Assembly: GCF_012489685.1 (NCBI RefSeq)
Contig: NC_080043.1
Location: forward strand, 17,044,223 to 17,108,222
Origin: Lotus japonicus
Taxonomy: Eukaryota; Streptophyta; Magnoliopsida; Fabales; Fabaceae
Length of the DNA: 64,000 nt
Direction: 5' to 3'
Shown here: positions 1-10,405 of the stretch, in pieces
Layout of the letters: every line of letters begins with the position of its first letter
How positions within the stretch are numbered: the stretch's first letter is position 1
Notes under the pieces: model-generated
Databases searched by the model: none
What the model saw: the letters and a program-made list of their open reading frames with translations, nothing else
Told to the model about the DNA's origin: nothing
Made by a program: the position numbers and the translations under genes

Positions 1-3000
1 CTCCAGACAAAAATCCCACTTCACTCGCAACCCCAAACCAAAAAAAAAAACAAAAATCTTTCTTACTTGTTACCATTCAATACATTTTGACAACATTGCT
101 ATAAAAAATAATTATCTTTCAACACAAACACTTAAAATTCAGCATTATCAAAAGCTATAAAAGACACATATCTAACCTAAAATCAAGGAAATAAACAATA
201 GAAGGAGAAAGGAGCGCAATGAACATACCTGAGTCCAGAAATCCTATATAGTATGCTGCAAAGGGAGGGATAGGAGAAGGAATTAGAATGAAGGAGGATT
301 GAAATAAGAATGAGAAAGTAAGCTATTGAATAAAGTAAATAGTGGTGATGTAATAAGATTTGACCAACATTAACATTGAGTTTTGTATGCATGTAACGCC
401 TTTTCAATTCACTCGCAACCCCAAATCACAAAAAAAAAGGCAAAAAACTTTCTTTCTTGTTCATTCACTACATTTTGACAAGATTGCTATAAAAAATAAT
501 TATCTTTCAACACAAACACTTGAAATTCAGCACTATCAAAAGCTATAAAAGACACAAATCAAACCTAAAATCAAGGAAATAAAAAAATAGAAGGAGAAAG
601 GAGCACAATGAACATACCTGAGCCCAGAAATCCTATACAGTATGCTGCAAAGGGAGGGATAGGAGAAGGAATTAGAATGAAGGAGGATTGAAATAAGAAT
701 GAGAAAGTAAGCTATTGAATAAAGTAAATAATGGTGATGTAATAAGATTTGACCAACATTAACATTGAGTTTTGCATGTAACGCCTTTTCAATTCAATCG
801 CAACCCCAAACCACAAAAAAGAAAGAAAGCAAAAAACTTTCTTATTGTTACCATTCACTACATTTTGATAAGATTGCTATAAAAAATAATTATCTTTCAA
901 CACAAACACTTAAAATTCAGCACTATCAAAAGCTATAAAATACACAAATCAAACCTAAAATCAAGGAAATAAAAAATAGAAGGAGAAAGGAGCACAATGA
1001 ACATACCTGAGTCCAAAAATCCTATACGGTATGCTGCAAAGGGAGGGATAGGAGAAGGAATTAGAATGAAGGGGGATTGAAATAAGAATGAGAAAGTAAG
1101 CTATTGGATAAAGTAAATAGTGGTGATGTAATAAGATTTGACCGACATTAACATTGAGTTTTGCATGTAACGCCTTTTCAATTCACTCGCAACCCCAAAC
1201 CACAAAAAAGAAAGAAAGCAAAAAACTTTCTTCCTTGTTACCATTCACTACATTTTGACAACATTGCTATAAAAAATAATTATATTTCAACACAAACACT
1301 TGAAATTCAACACTATCAAAAGCTATAAAAGACACAAATCAAACCTAAAATCAAGGAAATAAAAAAATAGAAGGAGAAATGAGCACAATGAACATACCTG
1401 AGTCAAGAAATCCTATACAGTATGCTGCAAAGGGAGGGATAGGAGAAGGAATTAGAATGAAGGAGGATTGAAATAAGAATGAGAAAGTAAGCTATTGAAT
1501 AAAGTAAATAGTGTTGATGTAATAAGATTTGACAAACATTAACATTGAGTTTTTAATGTAACGCCTTTTCAATTCACTCGCAACCCCAAACCACAAAAAA
1601 GAAAGAAAGCAAAAAACTTTCTTATTGTTACCATTCACTACATTTTGACAAGATTGCTATAAAAAATAATTATCTTTCAACACAAACACTTAAAATTCAG
1701 CATTATCAAAAGCTATAAAAGACACAAATCAAACCTAAAATCAAGGAAATAAAAAAAATAGAAGGAGAAAGGAGCACAATGAACATACCTGAGTCAAGAA
1801 ATCCTATACAGCATGCTGCAAAGGGAGGGATAGGAGAAGGAATTAGAATGAAGGAGGATTGAAATAAGAATGAGAAAGTAAGCTATTGAATAAAGTAAAT
1901 AGTGGTGATGTAATAAGATTTGACCAACATTAACATTGAGTTTTGTATGCATGTAACACCTTTTCAATTCACTCGCAACCCCAAATCACAAAAAAAAAGC
2001 AAATAACTTTCTTTCTTGTTCATTCACTACATTTTGACAAGATTGCTATAAAAAATAATTATCTTTCAACACAAACACTTGAAATTCAGCACTATCAAAA
2101 GCTATAAAAGACACAAATCAAACCTAAAATCAAGGAAATAAAAAAATAGAAGGAGAAAGGAGCACAATGAACATACCTGAGTCCAGAAATCCTATACAGT
2201 ATGCTGCAAAGGGAGGGATAGGAGAAGGAATTAGAATGAAGGAGGATTGAAATAAGAATGAGAAAGTAAGCTATTGAATAAAGTAAATAATGGTGATGTA
2301 ATAAGATTTGACCAACATTAACATTGAGTTTTGCATGTAACGCCTTTTCAATTCACTTGCAACCCCAAACCACAAAAAAGAAAGAAAGCAAAAAACTTTC
2401 TTATTGTTACCATTCACTACATTTTGACAAGATTGCTATAAAAAATAATTATCTTTCAACACAAACACTTGAAATTCAGCACTATCAAAAGCTATAAAAG
2501 ACACAAATCAAACCTAAAATCAAGGAAATAAAAAAATAGAAGGAGAAAGGAGCACAATGAACATACCTGAGTCCAGAAATCCTATACGGTATGCTGCAAA
2601 GGGAGGGATAGGAGAAGGAATTAGAATGAAGGAGGATTGAAATAAGAATGAGAAAGTAAGCTATGGAATAAAGTAAATAGTGGTGATGTAATAAGATTTG
2701 ACCGACATTAACATTGAGTTTTGCATGTAACGCCTTTTCAATTCACTCGCAACCCCAAACCACAAAAAAGAAAGAAAGCAAAAAACTTTCTTTCTTGTTA
2801 CCATTCACTACATTTTGACAACATTGCTATAAAAAATAATTATATTTCAACACAAACACTTGAAATTCAGCACTATCAAAAGCTATAAAAGACACAAATC
2901 AAACCTAAAATTAAGGAAATAAAAAAATAGAAGGAGAAAGGAGCACAATGAACATACCTGAGTCAAGAAATCCTATACAGTATGCTGCAAAGGGAGGGAT

Positions 3001-3225
3001 AGGAGAAGGAATTAGAATGAAGGAGGATTGAAATAAGAATGAGAAAGTAAGCTATTGAATAAAGTAAATAGTGTTGATGTAATAAGATTTGACCAATATT
3101 AACATTGAGTTTTGCATGTAACACCTTTTCAATTCACTCGCAACCCCAAACCACAAAAAAAAAAGCAAAAATCTTTCTTACTTGTTATCATTCACTACAT
3201 TTTGACAAGATTGCTATAAAAAATA
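1..3225. repeat. Tandem array of ~390 bp units with a 4-unit higher-order repeat
   Basis: Eight complete units and partial flanking ones run from the window edge to about 3225. The landmark 'tcgcaaccccaaa' recurs near 23, 411, 796, 1184, 1576, 1971, 2355, 2744 and 3136, so the period is 384-395 bp. Variants recur every four units (~1560 bp): 'gtatgcatgtaac' near 388 and 1948, 'accgacatt' near 1141 and 2701, and 'gtgttgatgt' near 1512 and 3072. The array therefore grew partly by copying four-unit blocks. It is AT-rich, has no long reading frame and starts before the window. On the minus strand each unit carries a splice-like cassette, described separately. Confidence 0.95.
229..2984 (-). other. 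Eight repeated putative 27-nt mini-exons with acceptor and donor
   Basis: Read on the minus strand, each unit has a CTAAT branch-point-like site, a long pyrimidine tract ending TTTGCAG, 27 nt of putative exon, then GTATG. The exons would be 229-255, 618-644, 1007-1033, 1398-1424, 1789-1815, 2177-2203, 2567-2593 and 2958-2984. Twenty-seven nt keeps the reading frame. One phase is closed by TAG and the other two are open; one reads roughly Y-C-I-G-F-L-D-S. Some copy differences in that phase are silent (CTG, CTT, TTG for Leu), others are not. No flanking exon is recognised, so the host gene is unknown. The splice sites are seen in the sequence; their use is inference. Because the units are similar throughout, conserved splice sites are not independent proof. 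Confidence 0.45.
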
Positions 3226-3701
3226 ATAATCTTTCTTACTATGTTGTTTCTCTTCATTGTTTCTACACAGGTTAAAAGCCTATAAAGTGCTTGTTTGTTT
3301 CTTCAAACAAATTGCGATTTCAACTGGAATCCAATGTTGTTTTGTCATGAGTGAGTTGACCAAATGTATTTTGCAAGTGAAAGTCAATTTTTACATTAAA
3401 ACAAAGAGGAATACTAGCAACACTTTATTTCTAACACTTTGTTGATTAAAATCCATGTAGCGTCCAATAAATTATATGGGTTCGCTCCCAATTTGTGGAA
3501 CCTACTTGAATTTTAACCAATCATATAAAGACGGTTAGAAAGAGAGTGTTGTCAACATTTCGCTAAAATATATTCTAGATATAAACTTATATAATAGGGA
3601 AGTTATAGTGGTCTGCTCGTGATTCACTATTAATAGTTGTTGATGAATATTGTCAATATATATAAGTAAAAAAAAAATTGAACTCTAAGTAAAATTTAAT
3701 A
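3226..3701. other. No gene recognised
   Basis: AT-rich sequence between the tandem array and the foldback element. A 62-codon plus-strand frame at 3257-3445 has no recognisable motif and I do not call it a gene. Confidence 0.5.
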
Positions 3702-3710
3702 TTAATCATT

Positions 3711-3927
3711 GGGTTAATCCTCTAATTGGTCCCTGTGGTTGTGTGGCCGTCTGAAATTAGTCCCTCCCGTAAAATCTAAGTCCTCGCGTTTGAAAAAGTG
3801 TGTGTAGCAGGTCCTCGCCGGAGGGACTAATTTCCACACACTTTTCAAACGCGAGGACTTAGATTTTACGGGAGGGACTAATTTCAGACGGCCACACAAC
3901 CACAGGGACCAATTAGAGGATTATCCC
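3711..3927. mobile_element. Foldback MITE, probably Mutator-like, with 9-bp TSD
   Basis: The element is almost entirely two inverted arms of about 95 bp around a short centre near 3810-3825. Its termini are GGGTTAATCC on the left and, on the opposite strand, GGGATAATCC on the right. It is flanked by a perfect 9-bp direct repeat, ttaatcatt, at 3702-3710 and 3928-3936. Long inverted repeats with a 9-bp TSD are typical of Mutator-derived non-autonomous elements. No coding capacity is expected. Confidence 0.85.
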
Positions 3928-3936
3928 TTAATCATT

Positions 3937-4370
3937 ATGCATGTTAATTACTAATTATAAAAAAAAACAGTTTCTCGTATTTAAAGATAATTATTACTAT
4001 TTTAATTTCAATTATTAATTACAACTTAAGAAAAAAATTTAAAAAATAATGATAGTAATAAGTAAAAGTAAAATTTACTTGACTTTTATTATATTAATAA
4101 CAACATTGGTTAGATATTAATAAAAAAATTCTATTATTGAATATATTAAATACTATTGTAAGACTTTTGATGAGTTTCTCATTGTTAATCACAATTTGTG
4201 AAAAGAAAATTAAAAATAATAATCATAATAATAAATAGCAGTAAAATTGACTTCACCTTCACATTAATTAGTGATGATATTAGGTATTAATTAATAACTT
4301 TTTATATTATTAATTATATTAATTACTAATTATACAACTTTGTTTTGATGTAAAGTACCTAGCTCATATA
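3937..4370. other. AT-rich, no gene seen
   Basis: Low-complexity A/T sequence with many 'attaatta' type runs. No reading frame, RNA gene or element border was recognised. Confidence 0.5.
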
Positions 4371-4735
4371 TTAACTTGAAAAGGTTGCATCTGCAAAAAT
4401 TGTGCGGCCCACATTGTGAGGGAGGTCATCCCATGTTACATTATTGGCTTGCCTCTTAACATGTGATGAGAAAGCAATAGCTCTAAAACTAGAGGCCCGA
4501 TACATACAATCTTGGATAACACCTAATATTTCAGCTGGACAAGAAGAAGAGGTCATGGCTCGAGCTACTACAATTGGAAATCTTGATCTCCAAGTCGTGA
4601 CCTATCTGCAGTCCCCACTAAAGATCCAGATCCTCTACCACCAAAGGATCATGGGTTGCTCCTGCCTCCTGGAAAAAGGAGGCAACCACCAACATCTCAG
4701 CTCTATGTGAGCGAGTGATCAACTCAAAACCAGTA
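4371..4735 (-). pseudogene. Degraded RNase H-like relic, probably from a LINE
   Basis: The minus strand reads a fragment with an 'ILGVIQD...FRAIAFSSHVKRQANNV' type stretch (seen in two pieces). This resembles the C-terminal half of the RNase H domain at the end of plant LINE ORF2, where a histidine in 'SHVxRxxNxxA' is conserved. Upstream sequence (4560-4735, minus) contains an 'RAEMLVV' type patch like the conserved AE-motif helix, but in broken frames with stops. No element ends could be fixed. This is old debris, not a gene. Confidence 0.4.
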
Positions 4736-5153
4736 GCATTCGTCCAATTAGTTATTAATAATCTTTTATAATTAAAAATAAATTATAATATTTTTTATAT
4801 AATGTTAAAAAATTTGTAAATAAATATGTGCAACGCACGATATCTAATTATGTGTGTATTTGGATCAGCGTTAGCAAAATTGAGTTTAGCCAGAATTGAG
4901 TATTAGACACGTGAGTTAAAGTGATGTGATTTATGTTTGGAAATATTTTCGAAAAACGTGATTCTGGTAAGAGAAATTTATTTGGATATCTTTGATAAGA
5001 ACATTTTTTGATGTGTAATGAAAATATGAAATGATTTATAAACTTTATTTAAACTAACGCAAATATATTAATGATATTTAAATTAGTTTTGGATGTGAAT
5101 ATATAAATTAGTTTTTTTTTTATTACAGGAGGAAAATTAACGACAAAGAAAAA

Positions 5154-8100
5154 CTAACTAATAGCATCTAAGAACAGTGATGCAAAAACAAATGAGGGCG
5201 GGTTCTTCCACACTTGAACTAGCGATCCATTCCTGCAGGCCTCCCTTGCTAGACAATCTGTCGTGTTGTTCCTAGATCTATCAATTCGAGCCAGTTTGGC
5301 ATCTTGAAACTTAGTCATGAGCTCACACACACGCTTAATAGCTTCCCAATCCCAGTAATTCGCAACATCCCTCCCTGATTGCAAGGAAGTCACAACTTGA
5401 GCACAATCTGTCAAGCATTCGAATGAATTGTATCCATTATCCATTGCGTGCAGAAGGCCAAGTTCCATCGACAAGAGCTCAGCCAAGAAAGCGCGGCCAT
5501 GGTCAAAGCTCCGTGAAATCGCTGTTACCCAACGACCAGTGTGTTCTCTAATCACAGCTGCACATCCCATGCAACCCTCCGGGGATCCCAGCTGCCATCC
5601 ACAGTAAGACGAACCACCATCTGTGTGCCATTATCCCCGACGGAACCGCTAGCAACAGGCTGGTGCAGTCGTTGATGTAAGGAATGACGCCAAAGTGAAT
5701 CATCCCTAAGCACACACTTCAGTACCTGGTTCAGAGGTAAGGCTTGCGGCTCAAAGATTCGGTTATTTCGCCAACGCCACATCCATCATAAGACCGCGAA
5801 ACCGAGGATATTGTGACGATGAGACAGCAATGTCGTGAACCATGACATAAAATCAACATGATGTGCAAGAGGAGGTAGCACTGTTCGGAAATAGCTCCAT
5901 AAAATTCTCGAGTCCGGGCACCCGCAGAAGAGATGATCCAAGTCTTCTTGATCAGCATCGCAGCGGTTGCACGCTGCATTGGTCACGAGATGAGATTGAA
6001 AGCGCTTAGCATTAGTTGGAAGAGCAACATGAGCAACGAGCCAAAGGAAAAAACGAATTTTCTCCGGAACCTTCATCTTCCAAATTATTCTCCATAAACC
6101 AAAATCATCCACCAAAGGTTCTGTCAAAAACTGATAAGCTGAGCTTGGTGTGTAGTACCCCTCCGGGCTGTGACGCCATCTCACAGAATCCGTACGAGCG
6201 CTACTCTGGGGAATGGACACCGCAGCTATCTCACCAAGAACGCAGGGTGGTAGTACTGTAAACAACCCATCAAAATTCCAGTGCCCCTCACGCCACAAAT
6301 CAGCAACCCGTAACTGTGTATCTGAAATATGAACGAATGGTACCCGCTCGCATAATTTTCCAGTCCCCAGCCAATCCACATACCAGAGCGATGAAAGCCC
6401 ATCACCTAGCTGAGGATGAAAGCCTGCTCCAACATAATCCTTTGCCCGAATGATGTTGTGCCAAACATAGGAATTTCCCTGCTTGTATTTCCCTTGCATA
6501 ATCAAATCAGACTTCAAGTACTTCAGAGACAAGGCAGTAACCCATGTTTTCTCCTTACTATGCAATAAATCCTCAACCAAACTGCCTAGCAGCGCTATAT
6601 TATTAATTCTGGCACTCCGAAGGCTCAAGCCGCCGTGTTCCAGCCACGATTACTAGAGCCCTTGGCCCATAAACAGCTTCGAATCTTCGTATCAATAGCA
6701 TCACAAATCGACTGAGGAAGCCACAGTGATTGCATAGTGTGGACAGGTATGGATGTTAACACTGATTTCGCAAGACAAAGCTTGTCGGCCTTATTCAACA
6801 TGCGAGTTTTCCAAGATGCCAACCGAGCATTAAACTTGTCAAGGATGGGAAGGAATAAGTCTCGAGTGACTCGTCCTTTCAACAAAGGGATGCCCAGGTA
6901 TTTCCCGAGATTGGAGGCTCTCCAGATTCCCAATATGGTGGACAACTCCTCTTGAACAGATGCCGCAACAGTCTTAGAGCAAAACATACAAGATTTGTCT
7001 AAGTTTACCCGCATACCAGAAGCCTCACAAAAGTCCTTTAGCGTATCAGCGACAACTCGCATTTGACTCTTGTTTGCTTGACAGAGCAGTAAAACATCAT
7101 CAGCAAAGAAGAGATGTGAAATGCCAATACCTTCCTTTGCAATCCGGATGAAGTGCCATGCTCCCTCATTAACCCGCTTTTGAATCAAAAGAGCCAAACG
7201 CTCCATGCACAACACAAAGAGGTAAGGTGAAAAGAGGCTAGGATCCCCTTGACAGAGGCCCCTTTGTAGAGTGAATGAATCAAGTTTGGAGCCATTCCAC
7301 AAGATAGATATCGATGCCGATTGAACCCCCCACACGATCGGATCAATGACTGCCGGAGGAAAGCCAAAATCATACAATGTAGCCCGGAGGAAATCCCAAC
7401 TGACTCGATCATATGCTTTCTCCAAATCTATTTTTAAAGCCACCAACCCTCCCTTGCGCTTGTAAGTATGGATTGTATGCATGACCTCCTGTGCCAAAAT
7501 AATGTTATCCTTGGTTCCTCGCCCCGAAATAAAGCTTCCTTGAAGAGGGCCAACCAAGTCATTTAGTAAATGCGAAACCTATTCACAATCACCTTCGTGA
7601 TCACCTTATAGGGCACATTGCACAAGCTGATAGAGCGAAGATCCTTGAAGCGGAGTGGGTTGTCCACTTTAGGGATAAGCACAATGAGGGTCTCCAACAG
7701 AGATGGGTCTCCTTTGCCATTCGTAAAGGCATCGGCTACCATAGCATGGAGGTCTTGTCCCAAGATGTGCCAGGACTGCTTATAAAAGAATGCTTTGAAA
7801 CCATCAGCTCCTGGTGCCTTGAAGGATTGCATAGCCATGACTGCTCGGCGCACCTCCTCTAAGGTAATAGGTTGGACAAGTTCCATCCTGTCATCTGCTG
7901 AAATAGAGGGAGGCATAATCTCCATGACATGATTTCTACAAACCTGCGAATCAACATAAAACAGATTAGTAAAAAAGGCTTGAGCCCCCGCCTTCAAACC
8001 CTCCGGTTCTGTGCACCACGTCTCATCAACAAACATTCCTTGGATTTTGTTCCGCTTCTTGCGCACCACAGTTTGAAGATGGAAGAATTTGGTATTACGA

Positions 8101-8756
8101 TCTCCAAGCTTAACCCAACGCTTCCGAGATTTCTGATACCATGTTAACTCTTCCTGCTTAAGGATCTGTTCATACTCCTCCTGCAAAGCTTTCTCCAAAC
8201 GGAGCAAAGATTCTGTTTCCCGAATATCCAACTCACGTTGAAGACCTTGTAGACAGCGTTCCACTAGCTTTTTCCGTCGTGTAATGTTACCAAACACATT
8301 GGTATTAAAAGAGAGCGAAGCCGTCCTAATATTATCGAGCTTCCCTACCAGAGAAGGGGGCGGCTCCTTCCATGTATCTCTGACTAGCGGCTCAAAGGAT
8401 GGGTGTGTGGCCCATGCCGCTAAAAAATGAAAAAGGCGGCCTATACGATCAACAGGAGCATGGCAACGAACCAAGACAGGACAATGGTCCGAATAGACTC
8501 TCGCTAAGTTCTCCACATAAGCCTCCGGAAAGTTGTGCCGCCATGAAACATCACCAAAGGCCCTGTCTAAGCGCTTTGCAATCATCCGACGACCATTTTG
8601 CCTACTCTCCCAGGTAAATTGACTCCCTGTGGCTCCTAGATCAATAAATTCACACGCCTCTACCATGGCTAGCATACGGTTAGCTCGCATATGGCAGAAC
8701 TCCCCTCCGGAGACTTCTAAAGGAGAAATTATCTCATTAAAGTCACCTACCCTAGC
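5154..8756 (-). pseudogene. LINE ORF2, 3' part: endonuclease end, RT, zf-RVT, RNase H
   Basis: Reading right to left: endonuclease from the GDFNE motif (about 8747) through a 'YSDHCPV' motif (8509-8529); reverse transcriptase with 'KAPGADGF', 'KIDLEKAYDRVSWDF' and the catalytic 'FADD' near 7100; a zinc-binding reverse-transcriptase-associated region with 'CNRCDADQEDLDHLFCGC' near 5950; and an RNase H domain with 'TVDGSW', 'AELLSMELGL' and 'TDCAQVV'. The domain order is that of plant L1-type ORF2. The frame is broken near 7562 (a shift just before 'LVGP'), near 6626 (shift plus missing residues) and again near 5780 and 5565. The protein cannot be made intact. The 3' UTR is only about 35 bp before the poly-A tract. 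Confidence 0.92.
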
Positions 8757-8763
8757 AGAGAGA

Positions 8764-10339
8764 ATGGAGGTTGAGAGCGATACTGGGGTTCAAACTGGGA
8801 GCGACGGCCAGCCTCCCGGCACACCGCCGGAGGTAGCCTGGCGGCCAACGTTCAAGGAGAAAGTACTCGGGAAAGCAACGGTAGAGAAGGAAAAGCAAGT
8901 CCGGAATCTGGTGGAGGCTGGAGTGATGAAGAAAGATCTCATTGAGGGGAATAGCTTCTTCCCAATGTTTGATTTCAAGGATGAATGTTCTTATGAGGTG
9001 ATTTGCAAGCCATGGCAGGATTGCTTGGTCGTAAAACTGCTTGGAAAACACATAGGCTACAAAGTCTTAGGTGATCGACTACGCTCTTTATGGAAACCTG
9101 CAGGAGGCATCGAGGTTCGTGATATTCTACATGGATATTTCCTTGTCCAGTTCGACCTGAAGGAGGATCGTGAACATGCTATGGTTGGTGCCCCGTGGAT
9201 GATATATCATCACTATCTCGCGGTGAAGCCATGGACGCCGGACGTCGTCGCGGCGAACTCAGAGATTAGTACCACCGCTGTTTGGATACGTATCCCTGGC
9301 CTTGGTTTTCAGTTTTATGATGAGATTATCCTGTTAACATTGGCATCTGCAGTAGGCACTCCTATCCGAGTCGACATGAATACCGTGGATATGCAGAGAC
9401 GGAAGTATGCTAGGATTTGTGTTGAAATAGACCTGAATAAGCCAGTTCTTGGAAGAGTGGGACTACGTGGGGTTTGGTACAACATTGAGTATGAGGGATT
9501 GCATCTTCTATGCTCACACTGTGGTTGCTATGGCCACCTTGCTCGTAATTGCACCAGGACGCCCGTGCCCAAGCAGAACCCCTCGCCGGCAGCGACAACC
9601 AAGGTGCCACAGGAGGCGGCGGCGCCAGGCGCCGCCAGCAGCATGCACTCCACAGGACGCATCTCAGGCGGAAAACCTAGTAACGGAACAGACAATGATG
9701 GAGGCCGTAATTCCAGGCGTGATTGCAGCGACCATTAATTGCCCTAGCTCAGCCCATGGGGAATGGTTAACGGTTACAAAAAAGGGATGTAAAAATCCTA
9801 ATCTTAGTCAGAGGAAGCAAACAACGCACGTCCAGCAACAACCACGCACGTCTAGCATGAGTCAAGGAGTAAAACAAGGAAAGGATCAACAAGGTTTAAA
9901 TGTGGTTTCTAAACCTACTTCAGGTGGGACCATGCAATTCAAAACTGATCATTTAACAAAATCCCCAATCATGGGTGACATGCAGCAAGGGAGGAAACGG
10001 GTGAGAAAGGAATTGCTCACCCAGGGCTCACGGTTGGAACCGTTTGGAGAGTCCACGTCAACTAATCCACCAAAACAGCAACATCAGCAAGGTAACAACA
10101 AGCACACGCTCCCAGCAACGTGGATGATAGGAAATAAGAAGGTTTTTGTTTTTGGAGATGGGACCATGTCCACTCTAAATTTACAACATAAGGAAGGAAA
10201 CCGATATGCTCTGCTTAATGATGATGAGGAGCAACAGGTTCAAGCAGGAAGTGGAACTGAGGTTCTCATCATTTCTGGAGATAGCACCTACGATCCAAGA
10301 GACAAGGTAGTGGGGGCAATCCACTTGGGTGGGGCGTGA
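8764..10339 (+). pseudogene. LINE ORF1 (DUF4283 plus CCHC zinc knuckle), frameshifted
   Basis: The likely start is the ATG at 8764, 7-8 bases from the inversion junction. In-frame codons before it are antisense to the endonuclease part and are not ORF1. The protein has a DUF4283 region (about residues 60-210, with 'FKDECSYEVICKPWQDCLVVKLLG' like spacing in pieces) and a zinc knuckle 'CSHCGCYGHLARNC' at 9511-9552. A frameshift between about 9600 and 9700 moves the frame; the second part, with the 'HGEWLTVTKKG' motif typical of this family, ends at 10339. ORF1 proteins of this type bind RNA in the retrotransposition complex. Forty bases downstream, ORF2 begins at 10380. Confidence 0.88.
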
Positions 10340-10405
10340 ATTCCTACTCATTTGGCTACACTTCTTCTTTAGTGTTGACATGGATAGCACAATCTCAAGT
10401 ATTAT

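Noticed and set aside
1..3225. CRISPR-like or bacterial repeat
   Set aside because: Units of ~390 bp without unique spacers, in a plant context; a tandem satellite-like array.
8629..8763. Longer ORF1 start at 8629
   Set aside because: The extra 45 codons are antisense to the endonuclease segment of the inverted LINE part; the true start is 8764.
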